A stretch of 64,000 nt of DNA, from contig NZ_FNSQ01000005.1 in NCBI RefSeq assembly GCF_900105205.1, forward strand, positions 930,001 to 994,000, written 5' to 3'. Made by a program: the position numbers and the translations under genes. This DNA is from Microbacterium hydrocarbonoxydans. GTDB taxonomy: Bacteria; Actinomycetota; Actinomycetes; Actinomycetales; Microbacteriaceae. Numbering within the stretch: the stretch's first letter is position 1; each line of letters opens with the position of its first letter. This document shows, one piece after another, positions 34,435 through 42,989 of the stretch. The notes beneath the pieces are model-generated. The model saw only the letters and a program-made list of their open reading frames with translations. It had not been told where the DNA came from and did no database searches.

Positions 34435-35418
34435 ATGTCCGACACCACCACTCGCGCTCTCGCACTGCTCAACCTGCTGCAGACGCATCGGCACTGGCCG
34501 GGCGCCGAGCTCGCGACACGTCTCGGCGTCACCGAGCGGACTGTGCGGCGCGATGTCGACCGACTCCGGGAGCTCGGCTACCGGGTCGAGTCGATCCCGG
34601 GTGCCGCAGGTGGATATCGGCTGGAGGCGGGCAGCGCCGTGCCCCCGCTGCTGCTCACCGATGACGAGGCGGTGACCATGGCGATCGGATTGCGTGTCGC
34701 GGCGACGCAGCAGTTGGTCGGCGGACCCGAGGTGACCCTCACCGCCCTCGCGAAGCTCGAGCAGGTGCTCCCGTCGCCGTTGCGCCGCCGTGTCAACGCG
34801 CTCGCGGCTTCCGTGCAGTCCCCTCGTATGGGCGACGGGCCGGTCGTGTCGCCCGTCGTGCTGGGAGAGATCGCGCTCGCCACGCGCGACCAGGAGCGCC
34901 TGCGTCTGCGCTACGTCGACCGAGAGGGCTCCGAGAGCACGCGCCGGGTGGAGCCGCATGCGCTGGCCCCGTCTGGGCGCAAGTGGTTCCTGCTGTGCTG
35001 GGATCTCGACCGCGACGATTGGCGGACGTTCCGCGTCGACCGCATCGAGGCCGTCGAGCACACCAGGGTGCTGTTCGACCGCCGCCCCCTCACACCGGAG
35101 GAGATCGACGAGCGTGTGCTCATCGCCGCCTCATGGTCGCCGCAGAAGATCGAAGCGGATGCCGTGATGGAGCTTCCCTTCCCCGCCATGCAGGAGATCT
35201 TCGGGCCCTGGTCCGACGGTGCGACGCCGGACGGCGAGACCCGCACGCGCTGGCCCTTCGGCGGCTCGGACTGGCGGGAGGCGATGTACGCGCTGCTGTG
35301 GATCCCCGAAGGGGTCGAGTACACGACGACGTTCCCGGAACCGGAGCGCACCGCGCTCAGGGAAGCGCTGGGTCGGCTGCAGAGGGCGCTCGACGCACCG
35401 CCGTCGTCACGTCCGTGA
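34435..35418 (+). CDS. HTH/WYL-domain transcriptional regulator
   Basis: 327 residues. N-terminal DeoR-like HTH (TRALALLNLLQTHRHWPGAEL, recognition part TERTVRRDVDRLRELGY), then a WYL domain (LRLRYVDREGSESTRRVEPHAL, GRKWFLLCWDLDRDDWRTFRV) and a WCX-type C-terminal part. WYL domains bind nucleic acids or nucleotides, and in actinobacteria they often control efflux or DNA-damage genes. Divergent from the ABC exporter. The last 12 bases overlap the opposing membrane-protein gene. Confidence 0.9.
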   Translation: MSDTTTRALALLNLLQTHRHWPGAELATRLGVTERTVRRDVDRLRELGYRVESIPGAAGGYRLEAGSAVPPLLLTDDEAVTMAIGLRVAATQQLVGGPEVTLTALAKLEQVLPSPLRRRVNALAASVQSPRMGDGPVVSPVVLGEIALATRDQERLRLRYVDREGSESTRRVEPHALAPSGRKWFLLCWDLDRDDWRTFRVDRIEAVEHTRVLFDRRPLTPEEIDERVLIAASWSPQKIEADAVMELPFPAMQEIFGPWSDGATPDGETRTRWPFGGSDWREAMYALLWIPEGVEYTTTFPEPERTALREALGRLQRALDAPPSSRP

Positions 35419-36372
35419 GGACACCCGGCCGATGAGCGACGGCGCGTTCGGATCGTCCCAGCGCTGGAAGGTCTGCACCCACCAGAACGCGGCGAACAGC
35501 GCCAGCGCCACGGCCTCGCCGATCAGCACGACGGGAGTCTCGCCGAACACCTGCCGGAACAGCAGAGCGGCCACGAGCACCACGAGGTCGACGATGAGCA
35601 GGCCGGCGATCCAGCGGTAGATCGCGCGCTGGCGCGGCGAGGGCGGTGTCTCGCCCGGCTCCACCGGACCGCCGGCGTGCAGGATCGGAACGGCGGCGAA
35701 GACGCCGAAGAACAGCAGGGTCGCGGCGAAATGGATGCTGCCCACGGGCCAGAGGTTGAACGGGAAACCGTCCTTCAGGGCGGGGGAGAAGGCGAGTACG
35801 GTCACGGTGCCCGCGGTGACGAGCGCGATGATCGACACCAGTGTCGCCGACCGGGCACTGCCGCGGGCGGCGACTCCCGCGGTGTCGCGCGTGCGGGGGT
35901 GGCGACGGATCACGGCCATCGTGACGACCACGACGACGACCACCACGGTGTAGACGGCGATCCCGGCCTTGGCGCCGCCCACGTACTCGGTCGGGATGCA
36001 TTCCGAGGCCGTCGGGCATGGGATCTCGCCGACCGCGCGGGTGTCGGCGATTCCTGTGGGCACGATCGCGATGAGCGGTGCGAAGATCGCACAGATGTCG
36101 AGCAGGGTCGTCGATCGACTGCGACCCGAGAGCGCGAGCAGGGCGATGGATGCCGCCATCAGCGTCCCGACGAAGACGTCGCGCGCCGGCGTGTAGAAGG
36201 CGTGGCTGATCGAGGAGAGCGGGCGCCAGCCGAACAGCAGCGGCTCCCACGACACGACGATGCTCTGCAGGGCGACGCTGAGAAGCAACGTGAACACGAT
36301 CAGCACCAGCGACAGGCGCAGGTAGCGGTGGGTCTTCAGGCTGGTGGGGGCGAGGTCCTCAGCGACGGCCAT
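35407..36372 (-). CDS. Polytopic membrane protein of unknown function
   Basis: 321 residues with about eight hydrophobic helices. A helix pair flanks SISHAFYTPARDVFVGTL, a phrase shared with uncharacterised DUF998-like actinobacterial proteins. The extracytoplasmic loop carries two Cys (IPCPTASECIP) that could form a disulfide. TACGGT lies six bases before the ATG at 36372, which rules out the longer start at 36450. Confidence 0.75.
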   Translation of the reverse strand: MAVAEDLAPTSLKTHRYLRLSLVLIVFTLLLSVALQSIVVSWEPLLFGWRPLSSISHAFYTPARDVFVGTLMAASIALLALSGRSRSTTLLDICAIFAPLIAIVPTGIADTRAVGEIPCPTASECIPTEYVGGAKAGIAVYTVVVVVVVVTMAVIRRHPRTRDTAGVAARGSARSATLVSIIALVTAGTVTVLAFSPALKDGFPFNLWPVGSIHFAATLLFFGVFAAVPILHAGGPVEPGETPPSPRQRAIYRWIAGLLIVDLVVLVAALLFRQVFGETPVVLIGEAVALALFAAFWWVQTFQRWDDPNAPSLIGRVSSRT

Positions 36373-36530
36373 GAGGCGACCGTACACCGCACGGACGACA
36401 GGGGCGGATGCCGAACCGATGGCCGTGCGGATGACGCCGCGTGACGGCATCCGTCATCTCGGGACTCACTGTGTCAACCCCCGCAACGTTCCTGGCCTTC
36501 CGGTCGGCCGGCCGGTAGCGTCGGTCTCAT

Positions 36531-36606
36531 CGCGGCGATCCGGGCGGTCCCGGGCCACAGTTCATACCTGATGGCGTTGCGGGTTCGACTCCCGCCGTCG
36601 CGTCCA
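36531..36606 (+). pseudogene. Degenerate tRNA-like sequence with CAT in the anticodon loop
   Basis: This 76-base stretch folds as a tRNA. Acceptor arm CGCGGCG pairs with CGTCGCG (one G-T), T arm GCGGG-TTCGACT-CCCGC is perfect and sits at the standard distance, and the 3' end is encoded CCA. The anticodon loop TTCATAC would read CAT (Met/Ile2). However, the anticodon stem has only three pairs, the D stem three, and bases 8, 14 and 21 are not the invariant T, A, A. I read it as a decayed tRNA gene or an attachment-site scar, not a working tRNA. Confidence 0.4.
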
Positions 36607-36616
36607 CTTGCTCCCG

Positions 36617-37231
36617 TCAGGCGCCGCCCTCGGCGATCCGCGCCTCGATCGGGGCCCACCCGCCCTCGAGCACCGTGAAGCCGGCCTCGAGGATGCCGAG
36701 CGGGTCGTCGCTCTCGTTCACGAGCAGCTGCATCTGCAGCACGAATCGTGAGTACACGCGGATCTCAGGGGTCGCCTCGCTCAGTCCGAGCTCGTGCGCG
36801 ATCGCGTCCGAGAGGGCGTCCTCGTGCCGCAGCCACATCTTCGCGGCGTACTCGCGCAGAGCGGGCGTCTCGTTGAGGAAGCGGGCGAAGACCCGCGACA
36901 CGTCCTGGCCGTGCTCGGCGAGGTTCTCGCGGACTTCGGCGGTGTAGAAGTCGTGGATCGCCCGATTGACCGTGACGCCTGGCGCGCGGCCGCTGACCGC
37001 CGATACCAGTCGGTCGCGCTGCTCGTCGTCCTCGTCGAAGACGAGCGCCTCCTTCTGGGCGAAGTGCGCGAACACGGTCGTGGGGGAGACATCGGCGGCA
37101 TCCGCCACCTCCCGGATGCTGACGTTGTCGAAGCCGCGCTCGAGGAACATCATCGTCGCGACATCCGAGATCGCCTTGCGGGTAGCGGCCTTCTTGCGTT
37201 CACGGCGTCCGAGTGGCACGGCATTCGTCAT
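36617..37231 (-). CDS. TetR/AcrR family repressor
   Basis: 204 residues. The HTH is AISDVATMMFLERGFDNVSIREVADAADVSPTTVFAHF; the C-terminal ligand domain follows with an acidic helix. Divergent from an MFS drug exporter, with a 25-bp palindrome over the exporter promoter, so it most likely represses exporter and itself. The ATG at 37231 is chosen; 37243 is a possible alternative. Confidence 0.9.
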   Translation of the reverse strand: MTNAVPLGRRERKKAATRKAISDVATMMFLERGFDNVSIREVADAADVSPTTVFAHFAQKEALVFDEDDEQRDRLVSAVSGRAPGVTVNRAIHDFYTAEVRENLAEHGQDVSRVFARFLNETPALREYAAKMWLRHEDALSDAIAHELGLSEATPEIRVYSRFVLQMQLLVNESDDPLGILEAGFTVLEGGWAPIEARIAEGGA

Positions 37232-37268
37232 GCCCACCACCATATCGCGGATCCGATCCAGAACTGGT

Positions 37269-37300
37269 TTGACAACAAAACTGGTATTGATACAGTTTTG
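37269..37300 (+). promoter_or_regulatory. TetR-type operator overlapping the MFS exporter promoter
   Basis: The -35 TTGACA (37269-37274) and -10 TACAGT (37291-37296) are 16 bases apart; the GTG start follows six bases later. The palindrome CAAAACTG-N9-CAGTTTTG (37276-37300) covers the spacer and the -10, so bound repressor would block polymerase. Confidence 0.8.
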
Positions 37301-37302
37301 GA

Positions 37303-38604
37303 GTGACTTCACTTATAAACCCGCCTGCGCGCAGCGAAAAGCGCGCCTGGACCATGCTCATCGTCCTGACGATGCTCACCGTCGTCGGCATGACCGTCGT
37401 CCTCCCTGTCCTTCCCTTCGTCGTCCTGCAGTACGTGTCGCACGAGGGCGAACTCGCGCTCTGGGTCGGCGTCCTCGAGGCGATCAACGGCCTGTGCGCC
37501 TTCCTGGTCGCGCCGTTCCTCGGCCGCCTCTCCGACCGCTTCGGCCGACGGCCCGTCATCATCGGAGCCGCCTTCGGCGCCGCGTTCGCGATGGCGCTGT
37601 TCGGCATCGGAGGAGCGATCTGGGTGCTCGTCCTGGCTCGCGTGATCCAGGGGCTCACCGCCGGAGACCTTCCGGCGCTGTTCGCCTACCTTGCCGACAT
37701 CACCCCACCCGAGAAGCGCGCGCAGCGGTTCGGCCTCCTCGGCGCCCTCTCCGGCATCGGCATGATGATCGGCCCTGCGATCGGCGGCCTGCTCGCGGCC
37801 GTGAGCCTGCAGCTCCCCGTCTTCCTCACCGCGGCCGTCGCGCTGACGATCGCCATCCTCAGCATCTTCCTGCTGCCCGAGAGCCTTGCGCCCGAGAACC
37901 GGATCGCGCGCATCTCGCTGCGTGAGATCCAGCCTTTCGGCGTCTTCCGGGAGGCCTTCCGGCGCACGGAGCTCCGAGGCCTGCTCATCGGATTCGCCCT
38001 GCTCGCCCTGCCGTTCGGATTCTTCGTCAACAACTTCAGCGTCCTCGCGCTGGATTCGATCCAGTGGGGTCCGACGCAGATCGGCCTCCTCACGGCGGCG
38101 GTCGGCATCATCGACATCGTCATCCAGGGAGTGCTGCTGGGCATCCTGCTGCCTCGCATCGGCGAGCGCGGCGTCATCATCAGCGGAATCGTCGCCCAGA
38201 CGATCGGACTCACCGGCCTCGCACTGGTCGCCTCGGTCTTCACCCAGCCGTGGGTGTTCATCCTCGGCGCGCTGATGCTCGCCGCAGGGCAGGGCGCGGC
38301 CACGGCTGCCATGGACGGCGCGATGTCGAACGCCGTGGGTGCCGACGAGCAGGGATGGCTCGGCGGAGTCACCCAGTCGCTCAATGCGGCGATGAACACG
38401 GCCGCTCCGCTGATCGCCGGGGCGCTGTACGTTACCGTCAGCCATGCGGCACCGTACTGGCTCGGTGTCGCGCTGATGATCGTCGCGGTCCTCGTCGTCT
38501 CCCGTGCGCACATCGCGAACACCGCGAAGGCGGGGGCTCGAGAGTCGGGCGCTGACGCCGCGACCGGCGACACCGCGCCGGCGGCAGCAGAAGCTCGCAG
38601 CTGA
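37303..38604 (+). CDS. MFS drug exporter (TetA-like)
   Basis: 433 residues, 12 helices. The motif A loop is GRLSDRFGRRPVII and a second helix-4/5 segment is GLTAGDLPALFAYLADITPPEKR, close to TetA/Bmr-type exporters of cationic drugs. The substrate is unknown. The GTG start is set by the promoter geometry. The Ala-rich C-terminus is cytoplasmic. Confidence 0.9.
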   Translation: MTSLINPPARSEKRAWTMLIVLTMLTVVGMTVVLPVLPFVVLQYVSHEGELALWVGVLEAINGLCAFLVAPFLGRLSDRFGRRPVIIGAAFGAAFAMALFGIGGAIWVLVLARVIQGLTAGDLPALFAYLADITPPEKRAQRFGLLGALSGIGMMIGPAIGGLLAAVSLQLPVFLTAAVALTIAILSIFLLPESLAPENRIARISLREIQPFGVFREAFRRTELRGLLIGFALLALPFGFFVNNFSVLALDSIQWGPTQIGLLTAAVGIIDIVIQGVLLGILLPRIGERGVIISGIVAQTIGLTGLALVASVFTQPWVFILGALMLAAGQGAATAAMDGAMSNAVGADEQGWLGGVTQSLNAAMNTAAPLIAGALYVTVSHAAPYWLGVALMIVAVLVVSRAHIANTAKAGARESGADAATGDTAPAAAEARS

Positions 38605-38636
38605 CCGGCGTCCGCCGCATCGGGGATGATGGATCC

Positions 38637-39077
38637 ATGGCCGCCCCTCATCGCCCCGGACTGCGGATCTCGTCGGGTCTGACGATCCCCGAGGCCGAGC
38701 TCTCGTGGCGGTTCTCGCGGTCGTCCGGCCCGGGCGGGCAGGGCGTCAACACGGCCGACTCGCGGGTCGAGCTGCTCTGGGATGCGGCGGGGAGCTCCGC
38801 GCTCACCCCGCACCAGCGCGAGCGCATCCTCGATCGCCTCGGCGGCCGACTGGTGAACGGCGTGCTGACGATCGCCGCGTCCGAGCACCGCGCGCAGCTG
38901 CGCAACCGGGATGCGGCGCGGGAGCGGCTCGCCTCCCTGGTCGCCGAGGCGCTCCGGCCGCCGTCGCCGACGCGCCGACCGACGAAGCCGAGTCGTGGCT
39001 CGACGGAGCGGCGGTTGAAGGCGAAGCAGCGACGCACCGACGTCAAGCAGCTCCGCAAGCCTCCGCGCGAGGGCTGA
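38637..39077 (+). CDS. arfB: Peptidyl-tRNA hydrolase ArfB (ribosome rescue)
   Basis: 146-residue release-factor-like protein that frees ribosomes stalled without a stop codon. The catalytic GGQ is in SSGPGGQGVNTADSRVEL, the core is about residues 10-105, and the basic Lys/Arg tail that enters the mRNA channel is RRLKAKQRRTDVKQLRK. GATGAT lies six bases before the ATG. Confidence 0.93.
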   Translation: MAAPHRPGLRISSGLTIPEAELSWRFSRSSGPGGQGVNTADSRVELLWDAAGSSALTPHQRERILDRLGGRLVNGVLTIAASEHRAQLRNRDAARERLASLVAEALRPPSPTRRPTKPSRGSTERRLKAKQRRTDVKQLRKPPREG

Positions 39078-39114
39078 GATCGGATGCGGGTGCCTGGGCA
39101 GCGGGTCTTCCTGC

Positions 39115-39867
39115 TCAGCGTAGTGACCGGCGGGCGACTTCCGGCGTGCTGCGCCGGGGGACGTGATGATTCCACGCCCAGCGGAAGCCCACACCCCCGA
39201 AGGTCATGAAGCCTGCCGCGAGCAGCACGCCCGCGATCGAGCCGAAGGTGACCGCGGCCGCGAAATCTCCCCCGCCGGCGATGATCGCCGACCCGACGAG
39301 GAGACCCACGACGCACGCGTTCACGACGATCAGCAGCATCACCGAGCTGCCGAGAAGGATGCTCACGCCGCGCGGTCGCAGGAAGGAGTAGGTGCGCTTC
39401 ATGCCCGGTTCGTCGTCGAACGGCGACGCGAGGAACACCTCCTCCACGACCGGATCCAGGTCGACGTACGCGCCGCGGATGCGGTTCATCGCGACGACGT
39501 ACATCATGTCCTCCTCCGAGACGTTCATCACCCGCACCTGCGTCATGAAGCCGATGAGGGAGAGGAAGGCGAGGATCGCGAGCGAGGCGCCGCCGAACCA
39601 CCCGCGGAAGTCGGACGCCTGCCCGAGGAGCCCGATCGTCACGAGGCCTGCGGAGACCAGGGTCAGGAAGATCGTGATCCGCGACAGCACCTCGCTCTGT
39701 GCCGTGCTGCGGGCGGCGAGCAGGCCCCAGTGCTCGGTCGCGAGCAGCTGGGCGCGCCGCCCCAGCGCCGCATCCGATTCGCTCGGTGGCGGTGTGCTCT
39801 CGTCATCGGATGCCGGGGGCTGCCCACGTCCGGGGGTGGGGTGCTCCAGCGAAGAGCCGTCGCTCAT
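39115..39867 (-). CDS. Hypothetical membrane protein (four helices)
   Basis: 250 residues: Pro/Ser/Asp-rich N-terminus of about 45 residues, two helices (ITIFLTLVSAGLVTIGLLG; ASLAILAFLSLIGFM), a cytoplasmic middle (MNVSEEDMMYVVAMNRIRGAY) and two more helices near the C-terminus. Similar proteins are found in many bacteria without a known role. The gene is on its own between arfB and the sugar dehydrogenase. Confidence 0.7.
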   Translation of the reverse strand: MSDGSSLEHPTPGRGQPPASDDESTPPPSESDAALGRRAQLLATEHWGLLAARSTAQSEVLSRITIFLTLVSAGLVTIGLLGQASDFRGWFGGASLAILAFLSLIGFMTQVRVMNVSEEDMMYVVAMNRIRGAYVDLDPVVEEVFLASPFDDEPGMKRTYSFLRPRGVSILLGSSVMLLIVVNACVVGLLVGSAIIAGGGDFAAAVTFGSIAGVLLAAGFMTFGGVGFRWAWNHHVPRRSTPEVARRSLR

Positions 39868-39981
39868 ATCGGTATTGTGCTCCTCGCGGCGCCGCGCCGA
39901 TACGGCCTGTCTCGACGGCGATCTTCCGCGCTCGCCGCAGCAGCGCTGTCGCTCGACAGCGATCCGGCGTTGGATGGACGT

Positions 39982-41052
39982 ATGCCGCTCGCTCCCTCGT
40001 CCGCCGCCGCTCGTCCGCCTCGTCGCGCGGTCCTCGCCGCGGCATCCGTCCTCGCCCTGATGGCTCTGGCCTCGTGCTCCACCGAGCCGACCGCCACATC
40101 AGTGCCGGCGCCGGAGTCGTTCGTCGAGGGCCTCGACGTGCCGTGGTCGATCGCGTTCCACGACGGTGTGGCTCTCGTCAGCGAGCGCGACAGCGGCCGC
40201 GTGCTCGAGATCGCCGAGGACGGCGAAACGCGCGAGGTGGGGATCATCGACGGCGTCACGCCGGGAGGCGAGGGAGGTCTGCTCGGGCTCGCCGTGCACG
40301 ACGGGGAGGTGTACTCGTACTCCACCGCGCGCAGCGGGAATCGCGTGGAGCGCCGACCGCTCTCCGGTGCCCCGGGGGATCTGTCGCTCGGCGCCGCCAC
40401 CACGGTGATCGACGGCATCCCCGCCGCCGGGAACCACAACGGGGGTCGGATCGCCTTCGGCCCTGACGGGATGCTGTACGTCACCACCGGCGATGCCGGA
40501 GACCGGGAGAGCGCGCAGGACCTCGATTCACTCGGCGGGAAGATTCTCCGGCTCACTCCCACGGGCGGGATCCCCGACGACAACCCGTTCGAAGGGTCAC
40601 CCGTCTACAGCTACGGGCATCGCAACCCGCAGGGCATCGCCTGGGATGCGGAGGGCAGGATGTTCGCGACCGAGTTCGGACAGGACACCTGGGACGAGCT
40701 CAACGTCATCGAGCCCGGTGGCGACTACGGCTGGCCCGCAGTGGAGGGCATCGCGGAGGACAGCGCGTTCATCGATCCCGTGCAGCAGTGGCGGCCGGAC
40801 GCAGCGAGTCCGAGTGGCATGGCGGTGACCGGGTCCGACATCGTGATCGCGAACCTGCGCGGCGAGCGCCTGCGCATCGTGCCGCTCGACGACCTGACCG
40901 CGAGCACGGAGCAGTTCACGGGGGAGTTCGGACGACTCCGAGACGTCGTCGTCGGTGCCGGCGGCACGTTCTGGATCCTCACGAACAACACCGACGGGCG
41001 GGGCAGTCCCGCCGAGGGGGACGACCGCATCCTCCGCCTCGGCCGGGACTGA
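39982..41052 (+). CDS. PQQ-dependent sugar dehydrogenase-like lipoprotein
   Basis: 356 residues. Signal peptide of about 30 residues ending in the lipobox LALMALASC, so the protein is tethered outside the membrane. The rest is a beta-propeller of the soluble glucose dehydrogenase/aldose sugar dehydrogenase group: LDVPWSIAFHDG, GGEGGLLGLAVH, GNHNGGRIAFGPDGMLYVTTGD, YGHRNPQGIAWD and EFGQDTWDELNVI are present, including the catalytic-type His in AGNHNGG. It oxidises an aldose if PQQ is available; PQQ genes are not in this window. Confidence 0.88.
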   Translation: MPLAPSSAAARPPRRAVLAAASVLALMALASCSTEPTATSVPAPESFVEGLDVPWSIAFHDGVALVSERDSGRVLEIAEDGETREVGIIDGVTPGGEGGLLGLAVHDGEVYSYSTARSGNRVERRPLSGAPGDLSLGAATTVIDGIPAAGNHNGGRIAFGPDGMLYVTTGDAGDRESAQDLDSLGGKILRLTPTGGIPDDNPFEGSPVYSYGHRNPQGIAWDAEGRMFATEFGQDTWDELNVIEPGGDYGWPAVEGIAEDSAFIDPVQQWRPDAASPSGMAVTGSDIVIANLRGERLRIVPLDDLTASTEQFTGEFGRLRDVVVGAGGTFWILTNNTDGRGSPAEGDDRILRLGRD

Positions 41053-41076
41053 GCAGCGCTCAGCTCAGCAGACGCC

Positions 41077-42054
41077 TCAGAACCCGTCGACTCCGGTGGC
41101 CGTGACCGACAGCGCCCAGAGGCGCTCTGCCGCCTCGGGATCGATCGCCCACTCCTTCACCCCGCCGGTGGTCATGTCGCTGTGCTCGGGCGGGACGATC
41201 CCCTTGATCGAGCAGTCTTCGCAGTACGCCCCGCTGCGAGGCGCGAGCTCGGCGGCGGTCGCCGCCCAGAGACCGGTCGACGCTCCCTGCTCCGGCGTCT
41301 TGAAGCGCGGGTTCGGGGTGCCGTCCTCGTCGATCCAGCCGCGCGAGAGCAGCTCCTCCCGGGGGACGTGCCGCTGCAGCTCGGTCATGATCCCTCCGGG
41401 ATGCACGGAGAATGCGAGGATGCCGCGTTTCGCTCCCCGCCGTGCGAGTCCGATCGCGAACAGGGCGTTGGCGGTCTTCGACTGCCCGTAGGCGACCCAG
41501 GGGTCGTACGGCGTCGTGGCGAAGTCGATGTCGTCGAAGCGCACCGGCGAGCGGAAGTGGCCGCCGGAGGAATAGGAGATCACCCGGGCGCCGTCGGACA
41601 GCAGGTCGGCGACCCCGCCGACGAGCGCGAAGTGGCCGAGATGGTTGGTGCCGAACTGGGATTCGAACCCCTGAGCGGTGTGCGCGAACGGAGTGGCCAT
41701 GATCCCGGCGACGTTGAGGACCAGGTCGATCGGCCGACCGTCGTCCCGCACGGATCGGGTGAACGCCGCGACCGAGTCGAGGTCGCCGAGGTCGGCGGCC
41801 CTGACCTCGACGTCGGCGATCCCCGTCAGAGCCTGCTGTGCCACCTCCTGCCGACGGGCCGGGACGATCACGTGCACGCCGGCATCCGCCAGTGCTCGCA
41901 CCGTCTCGAGACCGAGACCGGAGTATCCGCCGGTGACGATCGCGGTTCTGCCGGCGAGGTCCGTGCCCGCGATCACCTCGGCGGCGGTCGAGCGGTATCC
42001 GAACGGCGAGGCGAGCGGCTGCTGACGGGCGATCATGTCGAGAGGAGCTGTCAT
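41077..42054 (-). CDS. Short-chain dehydrogenase (retinol dehydrogenase-like)
   Basis: 325 residues. The cofactor loop is TAIVTGGYSGLGLETVRAL, NVAGIM, catalytic Ser in VISYSSGGHF, and YxxxK in AYGQSKTANALFA; the C-terminal part is long, as in WWOX/retinol-dehydrogenase-like SDRs. The promoter has the long 19-base spacer of MerR-controlled genes, and the ATG lies six bases after the -10. It is probably induced through the divergent MerR protein. Confidence 0.92.
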   Translation of the reverse strand: MTAPLDMIARQQPLASPFGYRSTAAEVIAGTDLAGRTAIVTGGYSGLGLETVRALADAGVHVIVPARRQEVAQQALTGIADVEVRAADLGDLDSVAAFTRSVRDDGRPIDLVLNVAGIMATPFAHTAQGFESQFGTNHLGHFALVGGVADLLSDGARVISYSSGGHFRSPVRFDDIDFATTPYDPWVAYGQSKTANALFAIGLARRGAKRGILAFSVHPGGIMTELQRHVPREELLSRGWIDEDGTPNPRFKTPEQGASTGLWAATAAELAPRSGAYCEDCSIKGIVPPEHSDMTTGGVKEWAIDPEAAERLWALSVTATGVDGF

Positions 42055-42060
42055 GATCCG

Positions 42061-42091
42061 ACCGTACGATCTAGAGTGCACTCGAAGTCAA
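42061..42091 (-). promoter_or_regulatory. MerR-type promoter of the SDR gene with 19-base spacer
   Basis: On the minus strand: -35 TTGACT (42086-42091), 19-base spacer, -10 TACGGT (42061-42066), then six bases to the ATG. The palindrome GAGTGCACTC (42074-42083) sits in the spacer. This is the standard design for activation by DNA untwisting. Confidence 0.85.
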
Positions 42092-42102
42092 GGAGGCCAC
42101 GG

Positions 42103-42567
42103 ATGGACGAACCGATCGATGCCGCACGCACCTACAGCATCGGCGAACTCGCCCGGCTGGCCGGTGTCTCCGTGCACACGCTGCGGTGGTACGAGTCCGA
42201 GGGGCTCTTCCCGCGCGACGTGCCACGCACGCCCGGTGGACGCCGGGAGTACGCCCACGACTCTCTCGCGTGGCTCGCTCTGCTCGGGCGGCTGCGCGAG
42301 TCGGGGGCCCCGATCGCGGTGCTGCGCGACTATGCAGCGCTCGTCCGTGCCGGCAGCGGGAACGAGACGGACAGGCTCGCTCTGCTGCGTGCCCACGAGC
42401 GCTCGCTCGACGCGCAGATCGAGACGCTGATCGCCTGCCGCGAGGTGATCCGCGGCAAGAGCCTGGCGTACCAGGACGCGCTGGTGGCTCGGGGGATCGA
42501 TCCGTTCGGTGCGGCGGGATCGGCCGTCGACGAGGGTGTGGACGGCGTGGTGGCCGCCGCCGGCTGA
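42103..42567 (+). CDS. MerR family transcriptional regulator
   Basis: 154 residues. The HTH is TYSIGELARLAGVSVHTLRWYESEGLFPR with wing PGGRREYAHDS. A dimerisation helix (ALLRAHERSLDAQIETLIACREVIRGK) and a short C-terminal part follow. No metal-binding Cys cluster is present, so it belongs to the oxidant/organic-effector group rather than the metal group. AAGGAGG stands before the ATG. Divergent from the SDR gene it probably controls. Confidence 0.93.
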   Translation: MDEPIDAARTYSIGELARLAGVSVHTLRWYESEGLFPRDVPRTPGGRREYAHDSLAWLALLGRLRESGAPIAVLRDYAALVRAGSGNETDRLALLRAHERSLDAQIETLIACREVIRGKSLAYQDALVARGIDPFGAAGSAVDEGVDGVVAAAG

Positions 42568-42620
42568 GTCTCAGTCGTTCACGCCGAGCCGGAGCGCCCT
42601 GGCCCGCCTACACTGGAGAG

Positions 42621-42989
42621 GTGGCGAGACTGTTGATCGTGGGCGGCTTCCTGGCCGCCATCTTCTGGGTGTACAGCATCGTCGACTGCGCGGTGCAGCC
42701 GGCGACGCGGCACCGCGGCGTGCCCAAGGCCGCCTGGATCGCCATCGTCGTCATCATCCCCGTCATCGGCGGCATCCTCTGGTTCACGATCGGCCGCCGT
42801 CGAGCGAACGACTCCAGCGGCGAGATCCGGCTCATCGCTCCCGACGACGACCCCCAGTTCCTCCGCAGCATCAGCAAGAGCGAGCAGGATGCCCGCATCC
42901 GTCGGCTCGAGGAGGAGCTCGCCCGCCTCGAGGACGAGACCGACGACGGAACCACGCACGACGGCACCACGCCGGATCCGCGTCCGTGA
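42621..42989 (+). CDS. PLDc_N domain membrane protein
   Basis: 122 residues: helix LIVGGFLAAIFWVYSIVDCA, second helix AWIAIVVIIPVIGGILWFTIG, then a charged coiled C-terminus (EQDARIRRLEEELARLEDET). The PLD N-terminal domain is without a catalytic half; the function is unknown. The GTG start is fixed by TACACT six bases upstream. Its stop overlaps the menD start (GTGA), so it is co-translated with menaquinone synthesis. Confidence 0.85.
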   Translation: MARLLIVGGFLAAIFWVYSIVDCAVQPATRHRGVPKAAWIAIVVIIPVIGGILWFTIGRRRANDSSGEIRLIAPDDDPQFLRSISKSEQDARIRRLEEELARLEDETDDGTTHDGTTPDPRP

